Source of the DNA: Earliella scabrosa
Lineage: Eukaryota > Basidiomycota > Agaricomycetes > Polyporales > Polyporaceae
DNA: 64,000 nucleotides
Assembly (NCBI GenBank): GCA_022605405.1
Contig: JABYQQ010000025.1
Span: forward strand, 620,001-684,000
Direction: 5' to 3'
Below the pieces are notes generated by a model, which worked only from the letters and a program-made list of their open reading frames with translations, did no database searches and was not told the DNA's origin. Positions 26,330 through 39,600 of this stretch are shown piece after piece; the first letter of the stretch is position 1; each line of letters begins with the position of its first letter. The position numbers were made by a program, and so were the translations under genes.

Positions 26330-26740
26330 GACACAAGGCCTATCAGCGCTCAGCGCTCAGCAGTTACGTCAAGGACGCACCTGAGAAGCCCGACCGGGGA
26401 CGCACCGTGTACGCACCACCGGCCGTTCGAAGCGCCGTTGTCTTCTGGCTCCTTCGAGCAACCTTTGAGCGCGATTCATCTGAGCGCAACACGCACGACC
26501 TCTCCAGGAGCAAGTCTCGCTGGAGGTGTGCACACGATCGCGGGCGACATCACCGAAGCATCTGCGTCCGCCCCCAACCCAGCAACCGCCGCTCGACGTC
26601 CACTGCAGTGCGAGATGCTGTTCTTGCCAGCGCATGGTTCCGGTCTTCTTTGTCGCCCGAGGAACACTAGAGGAACACCGCTTCCACCACGCACCAGTGT
26701 CTGGAGCAGTTTTCATTCGTTCCCATCGCGCCAGAACTGA
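26330..26740. repeat. inverted segmental duplication, promoter-proximal block Y, copy 2
   Basis: Inverted partner of 7,160-7,600, directly upstream of the DUF6535 gene 2 start. Conserved pieces are listed at copy 1. Confidence 0.5.
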
Positions 26741-27369
26741 AAAGACTACATGTACTCCCGTCTTCGTGTTATGACTCGGAACGTCCTCGACTCAACGGTT
26801 CGTATCGGTCCAGATGAGATGCATAAGCCGGGCATAACATAGGACATGAAACAGCAACAGCCCTGTTGTCGATAATCCGATTCCCACGAGTCGATCGCAA
26901 CCGTGCCTATCCAGGTCCATGTCCACATGCAGCGCCGAAAGGATCGGTCTGAAGCTGAAGAGCACGAGGAGTTCACCACGCAGATCAGCAATTTCGAGAA
27001 AGGGATATCGAGCGCGCGCGAGCTCCGGGGGCCGGCGCAGAAGAGCTTCTGCTGCTGCCGAAGGGCCGTCGGAGTTGTGCGCTCACTGGCATCGGATCGG
27101 CCTACAATTCCCTCAGGGTCGTCCCGTCAGGCGGTTTGGTGCGCACAACTGCATCTATGTATGCTCTCAGTATGGTAACCTTGACACTTCAGTCACTACT
27201 GGCGGTACTTGCCTGGATCCAGCAACGACCTCAGATGCGTGAGCTGCGCTAGCAGGGGGTGAAGCTGAGAGCGGGACATGGTGGCAAGCCACTTGGCGTT
27301 ACTTGCGATTTGACTTGTACGGATGTGTGCTGTGAATACAGCCTGGGAGGCCACTAAGATAGATGTATG

Positions 27370-27970
27370 TCAGCAAAGTCCTGCAGTCCGACACACCTTC
27401 TGACGCACCAATCTGTCTGCTCGACCCTCTAAGCGCCATCCCAATTCGTGGACTTGCAGGCGTCCAGCATCGTGGTTCGTGTTCGGTCTGTCCTCTGGCA
27501 CGCGCAGGGAGCGTGTCAGCGGATGCGACTTATGCCATCGAGGCATCTCGCTCGCCGGCCGATCCCTCGTTGATTGGGTATGCAGAGGGATTGACGTCGA
27601 CAAGCCAGAGGCAGAGGAGAAATACTGAGGTCGAGACTCGGGTTTCGTCCGAGGCGCATCGAATCCCGTCATCTCCATCCTGAACAGCCAGCCGACCAAC
27701 AGCCATGCATGCATAGCTAACATCCACCGCGGACTAGCCCTCGCCCCCGCCTCCGAGCTTCTCAGAATCAATCAGAACCTCCGAGCGTACCGCCGCAATG
27801 TGGAACTTGACGTCGGGCGCGAGCTTGTCCTATCATTATGTGGGAGTCAGACCGCCGAGCTGACGTGGAGCTGAGCGTGTACGCCTTGTGAGACGGGCTC
27901 GAGTACGGGGAGCGGAGTGTGCCGTCCGGGAAGAAGACATGACAGGCGAGGGCGGGGAGGTCGAGGACGA
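27370..27970. repeat. inverted segmental duplication, distal block X, copy 2
   Basis: Inverted partner of 6,050-6,760. On the minus strand it shows KPESRPQ, PRWHKSHPLTRSLRVPEDR, against RPESRPQ and PRWHRPHSLTRLLRVPENR in copy 1. On the plus strand the relic peptide ASELLRI...LRAYRRNVELDV is followed by an in-frame stop, so the underlying gene is broken here. Confidence 0.55.
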
Positions 27971-29159
27971 GAGGTGACGCGTACGCGCCAACATACGCCC
28001 GACGACGACCCTCGGGCCTCAACATAACGGCGCAAGCAGGGCCGACGAGCGAGGGCAGCTGAATGCTGTCGGTGAGCTCGCGTCAACTATCTTCTTATTG
28101 CGCTGTTCGGATAGAGCGACGAGCGACGGGCAGCGCCAACGTGCTATCTGGTCGCTGCCAGCTGTGTGAGCTCGCCTCTGTGAGCGTTGACCTGAGGCGC
28201 CTTGGAGGCAGCGAGGAGGTTCCACTTGCGCTGAAGACGTTTGCTCGCTATGGTACGACGTCACTCATGGGCAAAAATCTTGAAGTGCCGAGTTCCGGAG
28301 TACTCACGAAGGCTGGGGTGTCCTCTTTGTTGATAGGCGTAACACGAAGGGTCGGACTCGGATGATTGTGGAATGCGAATTTTGCTACGTATCCCAAGTG
28401 GAAGAGCGTATGCTGAAACTTCTAATGGCGCGTGCAGCTGGATTGACTGAATGAAGCTACAGATATCGAACAATGATGACCCGGACGCGAGAGGATTGGG
28501 AGTGGTTTGTCTGTCGGGCGAGCGACCATAAGCAGCCCGCACATGCACATTCCTCGGTCCAAATACTCGCTGAACAACGTACCTGACAAGAGTTCCGCAG
28601 CCGCAGCGACACGAGAGAGTCAACCTTCACCTCCTCGACCTCATCTCCAGCCTCCGGGTCCAGATCCCGGTTCGGGCGCAAGGAGTTCAAGATCTTTGGG
28701 CGAAAGCGGGGGCAGAACCAACGGCTAGGTATTGCGGCCGCGTCCCAGAAGACAGAGTCGCCTGCAAAGTGCGCGGACCCGAGAGCGGGACAAAATGAGA
28801 TTGACAGGAGCAAGAGTCAAGTAGCACCGTATGGAGGCAGAAGAGGTACGGCCACGAGGATGTCTAGTATACGTGGGCGAGCTAGGGCCGGACAGAGTGA
28901 GTTGTGTAGCTGTAGAGGTCCGCAATGGACCTCTCAGGTAGTGCACTACACATTACGCTCGTAACGGACCAGAAGCGTAGGATAACGGAGAAGAAGAGGG
29001 TCGGGCACAACCAGAGCACAACGACGGGAGCGAGACGCCGATGGCGGCCCGGAGCGGTCCGGAGGCGAGCTCCAACTCAACGCGCAGTGTGGTGTGCACA
29101 GGTGTGCACATCCTCTTCGCTTCTCTCATGAGTCTCTCTGGCTGCTCCGAGTCCTAGTC

Positions 29160-31130
29160 TCCATCTGCGCTCGCTCCAGCTCCATTTGTCCTGCTTTATG
29201 GGGGTCCAACAGCAACCACAAGTTCGACTGAAGAAAATCCCTGTCTGAGCAATCGCGCGGCGAGCACCGCTGTCCCTTCATCCCGACTTCGAAGACTGCC
29301 TCTACAGCAGTAATACCTGCAACCCACTTTAAGCGGCCTCTCGGACGCTAAGTACGTACACATTTGTCTTTTCTCTACTTGTCATCTGTTCCCAACGCAA
29401 GCATCGCTATTCTGACCCGTCGCCAACCTAGGCATGACGTACCTTCCTTCCCCCACCCTCTTCCTTTGCCTGAGGCTCGGTTCGCATCATCGAGTTGGGC
29501 GACCGCGACCGCTGCCTCCACAAAACCAAGACAGCATCTCTCGCGTCGATGGTGTCCTACTCACAGTGGCCACTTTCGTCCTCGTACTCAGGCTCAACGA
29601 TTCGCCTCTCCTGCCCGCGATATCCCTACGTTTGGTCTTAAGTTGGAGGTGTTGACACGAGCGGATGGCAAGGGACGTGGATCGCGTGGTCACGCGGGGT
29701 CAAGGTGAGCGACGATTTGCATCTCGAGCGAGCGACAGCTCATTCTTCTGCAATGGGACCTGGGAAGCAGCTTGGCCGAGGAGTCACTGACGTACGTCTA
29801 TTTCTCCGCTGCATCTCCTTCGTTTTGGAGCTATAACCAGCGCAGGATTCCCTCAGTCTGTGACTCTACATTCGCGGTTCTTTCCCTCTCAGCGCCAGAA
29901 GGAGTCCAACCCAAGCGCGATCTCTTCGTTAAACCAGATAGGCGACGCTACCATTCCAACATACAACCTCGGATATACCAGCAAAGCCTCAAGGACACGC
30001 CAGCTTGCGATTCGCGCAATCAAGACACTCCCCGCTCCACGAGCTCGCTGTCCAGCCGCCGTACCCCACCTTCGTCGGTTCTCTGTACTGGGGTGCAAGC
30101 ATATGCGGGTAAGCTCGGTGCTCCTCCTCAGGTATCTCTGCTAACACGAGTGTAGTCCGCAGATCGTACGTCGAAGGGACATATCTGCTTCATAGCGGGG
30201 CCTTCCTCCCGCTCCGCATGGCCACACGAGCTATCGAAGCCGAGACAACATCCAAGCGCGCCCTGGCTCAGGAGCACGCGCTTGTCTTCCCGCGACGCGT
30301 CGTCCTGATCATAGATGTGCTCGTTCCGCGTGCGCGGTCGAGCGACTGCTCTCTTGGACCTCGGTACTTCATTTCCAGCTCCAACCCTTGCTCTGATGAC
30401 GAAGACCCCGGTTTCAAGTCCAACAATCTTTCCGAGACCGGTCCCTCTTCTGGCCCACTCCGGAACCCCGGGTCGTACGTACCCGCAGGGCCTACTCATC
30501 ATTGCGCTTCTTCCTCGTCTTCCGCTCTTGCCTATCTTAGCCCGCTGCTCGCGCGGTCCTTGTCGCACGTCCTGATCGCGCCATTCGTTCTCTCTCTCGC
30601 TCCCGCGAAGCTAGAACCGCGACGTCCAGCGACCTCAGGTGTTCAATATGCGGGTGGCTGCCTGACCGCACCCGTGATGGCATCGACACTGAAGTCCTGG
30701 CCAGGTTTGAAGACGTCATGGATCGCGCGCGCGCCCAACAGACAGGCATAGGACGACTGCAGCTGTGTCCTAGGAGCCTCCGCTCGCATATCACGGCGTG
30801 ATGCTGAAGTTGGGCTGTCGGTGATGGAGAGGCGGTGCGCGCGCCGCTGAGGTTCTTGACAATCGTTGTCATCTACGGCATGCTCGAAGCGATCGCTACC
30901 GACGCGGAGGCCAACTCAAACATGGACACGTAGGTTGTCCACCTGAGTCGCCCGTCTCGCTTAGGAGTCTTTCCCGGAACCGTCATCCCTTCATCGTCTC
31001 GACCTGGTGCTCTCGCATACCACTTACCACCATCCGCAGTTACTCGGTGTGCTGCTGCGGGGGTCCCGCGATTACTACCGGATCCCGACGGGGATGAGTC
31101 CGTGCTTATCCGCTCCACTTGCACTACGGC
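29160..31130 (+). repeat. direct segmental duplication, copy 2 (with gene fragment C)
   Basis: Same-orientation partner of 17,880-19,780. Anchors are GTCCAACAGCAACCACAAG near 29,203, CCCAACGCAAGCATCGCTAT near 29,391, and the gene fragment at 30,830-31,130. A TAG interrupts the fragment just after SNMDT at about 30,931. Confidence 0.5.
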
Positions 31131-31554
31131 TCATGATTGCCTCTCGCTACACCTCGTCTCGCCTCGTGCTGATGCAAGGGTGAAGATACCGACGGGCTGT
31201 GGGACATACACCAATCGTACTCGGACAAGGGCGAGGAGGGTCAATCTATTGTATATACGTAGATGACGAATATGACAAGAAAGATGGTAGATGGACAATG
31301 GTCATGAGGAGAATTGAGCAGGGACGGAGCTGCTTTAGAGGTTCACGGCGAGGACGAAAGAAGCTCGGGGTGCTTCGGGGGTAGCGGACTACGAACGTGC
31401 GTAGTTACGCATGGAGGCCCTTCAAGTTTTCACATGACGATCGCGTGATTCGGAGAGACGGTGCTGGGACGAAGAATAGCGGGTATAAGCCGTGCGCGGA
31501 GCCTTGCCTTCGATATACGAGGAGTTAGTGCACGGTGTGATGTCCATGATTTGT

Positions 31555-34500
31555 CTAGTCATCGGCAATGGCAGGGGGATGCCTCAATCCACTCGCGTTT
31601 GTGTTCATAGCATCCGACGAGAGAGCCTGTAGTGAGGACTCGTACATATGTAAGCTTGAAGGTCGTGCCTATGAACGCCGATGCAACATACCTCGATGGG
31701 ATTGTCAGGTTCAGCGGAAGGGACGACGGGAGAAGTTACGGTGACTGTAGAGGCTGGCCAGTTCGTGTTCGCGTCTGCATGTTCGGCTGCAATACCCTGA
31801 TTGTGGGCATTGAGCCTGTATGTGAGACGTCGAGAGATCCGATGAACCGTCTAGCACAAACCTCTATGTCGTGCTCAAGCTCCTCTGAAGCCGTGCTGAG
31901 AGTGAGAGACCCGGCCGCAGGGGCAGAGCTCTGGGACACATTTATGTTCGTGCTTGTTGCATCGAACGTGATTGCCGACTGTTAGGGTGCCAACATGTCA
32001 GTCGAGCCGTTCGTACTGTACATAAGTAGTCGGTCACACGAACCATGACGCGGTCGTCGGGCTCTGGGGAGGTGACGTTCAATGTGAGAGAGATGACCGA
32101 AGAGGCGGAGGGCTGCAACATGTCCATGCTCTCACCGTCAATTGCAGTGATAGGCAGCTCCGATGATCCAGACTGTAAGCGAATGAGTCACTGCCTTGGG
32201 CGAGACATCAGAATACAACATACCTGCTCGAATTCCTTGTATTCGGAAGACACGACGTCCAAGGAGACGCAAGATGCGTAGCTTTCCGTAGTCGTAGTAG
32301 AATCAGACGAAGAGGCCTGTGACGAGGGGACATTCAGAAAGTCAACCGTCACACTAGTACACTTAGCTGCCAAACGGAACAAATTTGACTTACATTTCTA
32401 CATTGATCGAGCTCACGCTTCCGCTCTTGGAACCATTCCAGATTCAAAGGTTGATCCAATAGCCTGTCCAAGCCCTGCTCGTCTTCCGCAATCAAGGCTG
32501 AGAGCCCATCAATCAACTCGGGGAGGAACTCGTCATCTTGATACTGTCTCTCGCGGAGGTGAGAGATGAAGTAGTTCATTCGATGCCATTCCCGGTCTAT
32601 GTCTGATTCGTCAGCTTCTCCGTTGCTGCCTTCGACGAGAGTCCGGAACCACTTGAAGAAAATGGAGATGGCATAATGCGTGAATGCCTGGATAACCTGT
32701 ATTGTCTCCTTCGTGTCGCCCTCCAGCGCGTCAGAATCACGAGTAGCACAGATCAGGAGCATGGCAAGTGCGTCGACTCTCAGAGCATCGATTCCGTCTG
32801 TCGTTGGCCCTCTGTTTGTTGGAGATGCGTCGAAAACCTGCTGTGCAACGAGTGCGACTGGAAGATATCGCCATTAGCATGCGCACGACAACAGCAAGAA
32901 CGGAAGGCTCACCGCTCTGACGTGTTCTTGCGGTAAGTTGTGATTCATCAAGGTTGACCACCAGCGTGTAGAGCAGATACAGATGTTTGCGAGTGTGGTA
33001 TGCTATGCTGCAGACATTGGCGGTATACGAAGCAAAACGTGCAGTATTTGGCTGAGGGTGCGCACTCCCGCGACAATACCCCTCGACAACTTCTTGAAAT
33101 GCGCGCCAAGCATCGTCTCGTTCATTCTCGGGCGGGGTGTGTAGCGCAAGCCAAACCTCGCTCCAGAAGTGCGCCGGCATTATGTGCTGACCATTGTTGT
33201 CCTTCCAGTGTCGCACGGTCTCCTCATGTACCGCTTTTGAGCAGCGCAGGATTTCTGCAGGAGACAACGCGCTCAGGCATGGAGAGGCAACATCGAGATG
33301 GACCGGGTTCAGGGTGGTCGTGTATGCCGTCGTGATGATGTCCGAGTCCAGACTGTCCGAATTCTCAGAGACGTGCTGTATCTCCCATCCGCGCCAAAGC
33401 GGTGACGGCGGGTCTTCAGTCCACTTTGGGCCTGTCCATTCCCAATCACAAGTTCTTTCGCGGAGTCGACTCCTATCATGCCAGTAGACGCGCGCATGTC
33501 TCCATGCCCATATTGCAGCGCGTACATGGTACCACATGTGCTTCAGCGGGAATGCTATGATGAAGATCCAGTAGGCGGGGGGTGATATGTAGCAGCAATC
33601 CCTCTGCAGGGAAGGCAGGATGATGGAACCGGATGTGACGATGAACAGGACCCCGATGAGCGCCGATGCGACTCCTGCAACGACATTGTTGAGACTCCAC
33701 AAGAGAACCAGGAGGCCTGAGAGGAATAGAGCAAGGGCTATCTGCAGGAGGACTGGTAGGATTGCAACAATCCAAGCAACCCTCCACCTGGTCAAGCTTT
33801 TAAATCGTTGCTGACGAAGGCGGGCTGTCTGCCGTGAGGATCCCGACAGACCCGCGCTGTACTCGTTCAGCCATTGCTTGACCATAATGCCAATAGATGC
33901 GGCGGAGAGGCTGCATATAAGGCTGGAGAACCATAGCGTGTTAAGCCATATGGCTGAACGCGGGGCTTGAGGCGGGGGAACGGGGATCTGGGAGACGGCG
34001 GGGGCAGTGGAGTTGACGAACGAGGGATTGATGGAAAAGCTCCCGAGTTGAACAGATATTTGCTGCAAAGTATCAAGAATACGGTCTTGGGGATCGGGTG
34101 CAAGGAGCGTGTAGGACTGAACGTTGAATGCCGTGAGGATCGCGGAGAATAGACCGGCCTGTTCAGGTACATGCGGGTCAGGACACGATTCAAAGATACA
34201 GATGTCAATACCTACATAGACCAAGAGAGTATCGATCTCTTTATTCCACCTGTCAACCAGCTCGTCGCTGTAGGTCTTGACCACGCTTGCTGTCTTGTCC
34301 CAGGCGTCCTTCTTCTCTTCTTCGGTGAAGTCATTCTTGCACTCCGAGCGGCGTTGCTGAGGAAACGTTTGTATCACAATTGTGACTCAACATGAGAGAC
34401 ATGCATACCTGGGGATAAGGAGGCCCCCAATGCAAGTGTCGCAGTGGAGGGGCTTCCGGGACGTTCTGTTGTTGGCATAGAATCCTCAGTATGACCAATT

Positions 34501-34587
34501 AAGTCTATATACTACATGGACTCGCACCTCTCTTGCCGCTCCGGCTGACACTCGTGCAGCAGAGGACGGTTCTTCATAATCGGACAT
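31555..34587 (-). CDS. DUF6535 membrane protein, gene 3
   Basis: Inferred exons on the minus strand: 34587-34528, 34465-34409, 34356-34216, 34158-32913, 32857-32394, 32316-32224, 32172-32044, 31978-31862, 31796-31692, 31626-31555; predicted 827 aa. The protein has the DUF6535 block (FTEEEKKDAWD, NKEIDTLLVY, AGLFSAILTAF), four hydrophobic helices, one copy of the helical module and five one-exon tail repeats. The 55-nt intron at 32858-32912 is decisive. It is not a multiple of three, and only its removal rejoins the module, which proves that the equivalent 57-nt in-frame segments of genes 1 and 2 are introns. The first two exons differ from genes 1 and 2 in sequence but keep the same layout, and the second intron is 52 nt in all three. 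The 77-nt intron at 32317-32393 is the least certain. No upstream similarity to genes 1 and 2 was seen. Confidence 0.85.
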
Positions 34588-35314
34588 GGCAGGAATGCGA
34601 AGGTGAGTGTGTCGTGCAACATCGCTCACGGTCGTGTACACCGGAGTGCTCTCCAAAAATAGCCGCATGCATGGAAGACATTACGACTGGATAAGGAGCC
34701 TGTCACGTCAACGCAGTATCGAAGGCGCGTGGAGACGCCCCCTGGGGTGTTCGACGGACTGGTTCTCTGGACCCTTGTCCTCTTGCTCCTCTGATGCGAC
34801 TTATCTCAGAGACAAGGTGATCAACACGCTTGGACGAGTTCAGGATCACCGGGAGTAAGTCTCCGGGGCGTACACATGAGTATATATGTATATAATATAG
34901 GATAGACATAGCCCTCCGGGCAGACCTGGACACGATCACGTTCATAGCACACGCCGACCGACAATGGGACAAGACGACCTTAGACAAGCCAATATAAGCA
35001 AATCGAGTTTCGGTTGACTACTCGCACGCAAATGATTGAGGACGGGCATGCACCACCTAGCAGGATCCAATCACAGCCAGACCGGTAATCGCAGAGTACC
35101 ACAGTATAATGTACATTGTCCATATACGCAACATCTCTTACATTCAGTGCAGATCGTACAACGAATTCGACGGGTCACGAGCACATGAGCGAAAGTACGG
35201 GACGACGAGAAACACGGGAGACGACGCGACCTTGCTGACGACAAACGCGGACGACCACGAGCGGCGGACAATCAACGTCCCAATGGTGTGACGACGGGGG
35301 TGCAACGAAAGCGA
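34588..35314. other. intergenic stretch between DUF6535 gene 3 and the Zn2Cys6-like gene
   Basis: This contains the 5' side of gene 3 (minus strand) and the 3' side of the Zn2Cys6-like gene (minus strand). A purine-poor TATATATGTATATAATATA run at about 34,883-34,901 is AT-rich but not tied to a start codon. No gene was seen. Confidence 0.4.
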
Positions 35315-36654
35315 TCAGACACCACCGCCGTTGTTCCCGTACTGGGCAGCCGCGTTGTAACCGAACGCAGCTGCTAGGACACGAGTTGTCGAAGTCAGGT
35401 TTGTACTGGGAAGCCGGAATACCATACATCGTTAGCCATCCACAACGCAAATGAAGTGATGAACCACATCACTCACATAAACGTCCCCACGCGGAAGAGA
35501 CCCCACGAGCATTGACGAAATTGAGACAATCAGAGGTTTACATCGCGGGTAAGATCGTTTCGCACTTACCATGGGCACCCTGACCTCCGTACCCCGCCGG
35601 GTACGCCCCCCCGCCGTTACCACCGTTGGTGTCAACGGACGACCCGGGCACGAACGTCTGTCCCATGAATTGCGTCGCGTTGGAACCGTGGAACTGAGTC
35701 GGGGCCGTCGCTGTATAAGCAACACACTGAATCAGATCTATCGCACATATGTAGGCAATAGCTCACCTTGGCCCGTCCATCCACGACCGCCCGCGTACTG
35801 TCCCCCGTTGCCGGACGTCATCTGGGGGTCGATATACCCTTTGTTGAAACGCGACACTCGTTAGGATGAATACTAGGACACAAATAAAGGACCCTACCCT
35901 GCGTCCATCCGCCCATGTTGGGCGTGGGCGCCGCCGGCGGAGAACGCGCAACTGCGCCCGGGCCCGGCCAGTACGTGTTGTTGGCGGTCGACGGCGGACG
36001 GGGGTGCACAGCGGGCGACTGCGCGGGAGGAGATTGCACTCCGCCGTACTGGTTGACGACCTAGGCAAACAGGACGGAGCGTACACCGGAAAACGTTAGC
36101 AATGTAAACCGCGTCAATGCGAGGGCGCGAAACACACCATGCTCTGGGTCCCGACCTTGAGCTGCTCCTCCTGGGGAACAGCGGGTGCGGGGGGGGCGAA
36201 AGAGGGAGGGAACGACGAAGCACGTCCCCCGGCGGGTGTGATGTAAGGCGACGCTCCGCCTGGTTCGCAGGAACCGTAGAACGACTCAAGCGAGCCACGA
36301 GCGTAGCATTGGAGAGCCCCAACGTGGGCGGAGTAGACACAGTCGCCGCAACGTTTGACGCACACGTAACACGGTGTGCCATTGTCGCACTACGTATGTC
36401 GTTAGCACCAGACATTGCAGCAGCCCACGTACGCACCTGTTCACCGGTACGACCACAGAAATCGCACTTGTACTGCCTCCAACGATTGTTCCCGCCCGCC
36501 CCACCACCCCCGGACGCGTTGTCCTTCTGCGTCGTCGCATTCTAGTAGAAGACATTGACAGTTAGTAAGGGCCCAAGTATGCCGTTAACGAACGAAGCGT
36601 AACGATTCCATGCAAGAGACCACGTACCGAGTGAGGGCACATGGTCGTCATCAT
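35315..36654 (-). CDS. Zn2Cys6-like small protein with Gly/Asn/Gln/Tyr-rich tail, paralogue 1
   Basis: Inferred exons on the minus strand: 36654-36628, 36541-36437, 36389-36138, 36060-35898, 35838-35767, 35710-35570, 35373-35315; predicted 272 aa. Residues about 35-61 carry six cysteines spaced C-x2-C-x6-C-x5-C-x2-C-x6-C, the spacing of fungal Zn(II)2Cys6 binuclear clusters, followed by YSAHV. The first loop is GRTGEQ rather than the usual basic residues, so sequence-specific DNA binding is doubtful. The rest is low complexity: Pro/Ala-rich, then Gly/Asn/Gln/Tyr-rich, ending NAAAQYGNNGGGV. An intron lies exactly before the third cysteine, as in the paralogue at 43,067-44,398. The last intron (196 nt) is long for this window; a shorter join gives an early stop. 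Further 5' exons cannot be excluded, because the start exon is only 27 nt. Confidence 0.65.
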
Positions 36655-39600
36655 GACAAGGACAAGCTGTGGATGTTCAATACGACTAGCTTGTACGAGG
36701 AGGTGGAAGGAGAATAGAAAGACAAGTAGACGATTCAGACGTCCACATGCACGGGCGCTTGATTCGCGAGAAGCGTATAAGGTTCCTTACCAAATACAGC
36801 GTGGGACATTCTTTCGGGAACACCCGCAATGCGGCTCGCCGCACATAGCTGAAGCTATGATCTGACCCAACACGAATCAAACGACGATCGAGCAGCTACA
36901 CCGCTCGACACCTCGACCTGAACGTGCAAAATATTAGCAATACGGATGACGCTGCTCACATGGCCGGGCTATGCCGACCCCAGTCACCGGGGACCAAGCG
37001 CTCACTATACATCCCAGCACGCAGCGCATCCCACCTAAGGAACCAAGGTCCAACGATCAGCTCCAGACTTTGACAGAACACGAACCGTTAAAACCGGCAC
37101 CCGTGATCAACCACCGACATTCACCGCTAGATATCTATCAACACCGATGTATGCGTTAGTTCCGTGCTCAATCGGGTAAGGCATCCACCCACGTACGATC
37201 ATATAGCACAAACGTCGACCCCGCACTGCATGCGGGAGGGACGAGTACACGTACGTATACCAATGCACATTTGTCCCGCTGACATGAATGTCCTTTCATT
37301 CCACCACCTAGGGTATCTTCAGACGTTCGATATCGCTTAACGCGCGTTCAGAACGACAGCAGACGAGGAGGTCGCGTATGAGCACACAGGCTTCAGGACG
37401 TACCAGCACATGACACGACGGTCATCTGAGCACGTCGCTGACCGCGACACTGACAAAACGTTCACCGAACTTCCTGTACAACACCCGGTAATGCTGGCCG
37501 AACATGACCATCTGACACGACAGAAGGTGAGTGGTTGAACGCCGGCAAGTATAGGCACACGAACTCACCGCGAACCCCGCTTGAACGTGCACGAAAAATA
37601 CCCAATAACGTCGCTGTCGGGGCAAGCGACAATGAACATACCGCGCCACATCAAGCGCGTACGACCTCCATGTCACCACGACGTCCTCCACAATCTGAGC
37701 GGCGAGTAACACCGAAACTATGGGGCCAGCTGAGCCCAGCGCGAACCGAGGTGTGCTCCGATGCCTCTCACATCACAACACAGGCACCAGAACATATTCC
37801 TGATGCAGCAACAGGTCGTTACTTATGCAGAACGGGGGCCAAGGGGTCACGAAGCACCACGAAGTCATCGCACGCACCGTCGTCCACAAAAGCCGGCGCG
37901 TGCGCAGGCAGACCAAACATACACGAACATTCAAATATGTTACATTAGCCTGTTAGACGTGCTGCAGACGTCAGCAACATTCAAAGGCGGTCGACGAAGG
38001 ACGTACCATCGCAACAAACAGCAGCACACACCTCTACTCCGGCTGCATCGTGAACATAGCACAAAGACAGAATCGATTGGGTGATTCTGATGCAATAGAA
38101 TACCGTTACTGCATCAGGGACCTGGTTCCAAACCGGAGAGAAGAAACAGCGCAATACTGACATGACGAGGCGTTCCAGGTCGACGTATCCTGCGGGACAC
38201 AACCGGTAGTCATAGATGTACATCGGCCAAAGACTTTTATGTCGCACAACACGGACTCACCAGTAGACACGGATTCGATAGAAGCAGACAAACGAGAGAG
38301 GAAAGTATAGCACAGAGACCACGACGTGAGTTCGGGGAGGGCAAGAGAGAAACAGCTGGATTCGAGCTGAACTGTGATTGGCGGGCGTCTCGCTCCACAT
38401 CGGCGCTTAACCCTAGAGGCTTACAGATCACCCACCACCATCTCACCGACGTCCCAGCAATGCACCTGCCAGTGCCACCATACATGCTGTTGTATTACAC
38501 ACTCATGAACTGCAACGCGCACGACATGCGAGTCGGACTAGACGGGCGATCGTCAACCACCAGCAACCCAACAGACAGGCACGTTGGCTTCGGCGACCCT
38601 CACTTCCAGGCGAATCCAGTGCCGTCCCCACATGACATTGGAGGATTCCAAGGCGCGTTGCTCTTATCACGCATCCTGACACTTCTTGACCAAACGAACA
38701 AGTATCAAAGGCCCCTCATCCCGCAAACGACAGTGGGCCGTTCATTGTTACAACCGCACCACCAGAAGCCCTGTGTCCGTAACTCCAGAGCGACCTCACA
38801 ACCTACAGTCACCACAATGGGCGCAAGTCAATTCTCTGGTGAGTCTTATAGTCGCGACTGTCCTTGCTGTAGTGGAGACAAAGGGATGAGAAGAGTTGCA
38901 TATGGTATGTCGCGTCCCACATCGTAAATCTTCATCGACTCGCTCGAAGGCACCTCAAACGAACAGTAACGCATTGCTACAGCTGTCTTTCCCTCACCAC
39001 CATCGTTCTTCAGACACCTTTCATATCAAACCTCCGATCCGTGTATGATCATGACGTTTATCAACCTACGGCCTCCAGCCGAGAGGTTGAGATGCAGACG
39101 CAGCGGCACGAGATCGCCGTCGCTGTAGCAATGACCAGCAATCGACACGTTCGTTGTGGGCGGAGCTTGCTCGAACAGAAGGGAATCAGACGAGGTACGA
39201 CACGAATGCGCGACACAGGACGCCGTGACTGACCAGACCTCGCAGAAGCAGAACTCCAGGGACGGGCGCGTAGCAACTACGATGGAGAAACTGGACCATC
39301 CGAACGAACGGTTGGAATGCAGCTCTCGACGTGTTTCGGCGAGTTCAACAAGGCCAGTACCACAGTAAAGGCCTCCTCCACCCTCTATCGCTACGGGCGT
39401 GTACACCATGACTGCACTCCTTTTGACAACAAGATCGGCAAGATTACCGACCTCGTCTAGCTCAATACCGGATACGTCTTCGCCACCGCTGGCAAGTACG
39501 ACCTCGTACATACTGGTTCGACCAGCATGAAACGAGCACAAGCGGGAATCAACGCTATCCGCAGCGCGATACGCATCACGCAGGCGCTTGGCCCCGCGGC

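Larger units (their letters stand above)
26281..31554. other. gene-free stretch between DUF6535 genes 2 and 3
   Basis: This holds the 5' region of gene 2 and inverted-duplication blocks Y and X (26,330-26,740 and 27,370-27,970). It also holds the second copy of the direct duplication (29,160-31,130). No complete gene was found. Open frames such as the one at 30,218-30,751 have no domain and no conserved partner frame. Confidence 0.4.

Noticed and set aside
26126..26740. 204-codon plus-strand frame antisense to the 5' end of DUF6535 gene 2
   Set aside because: Overlaps three well-supported exons on the other strand; similarity to the gene 1 side is explained by the inverted duplication.
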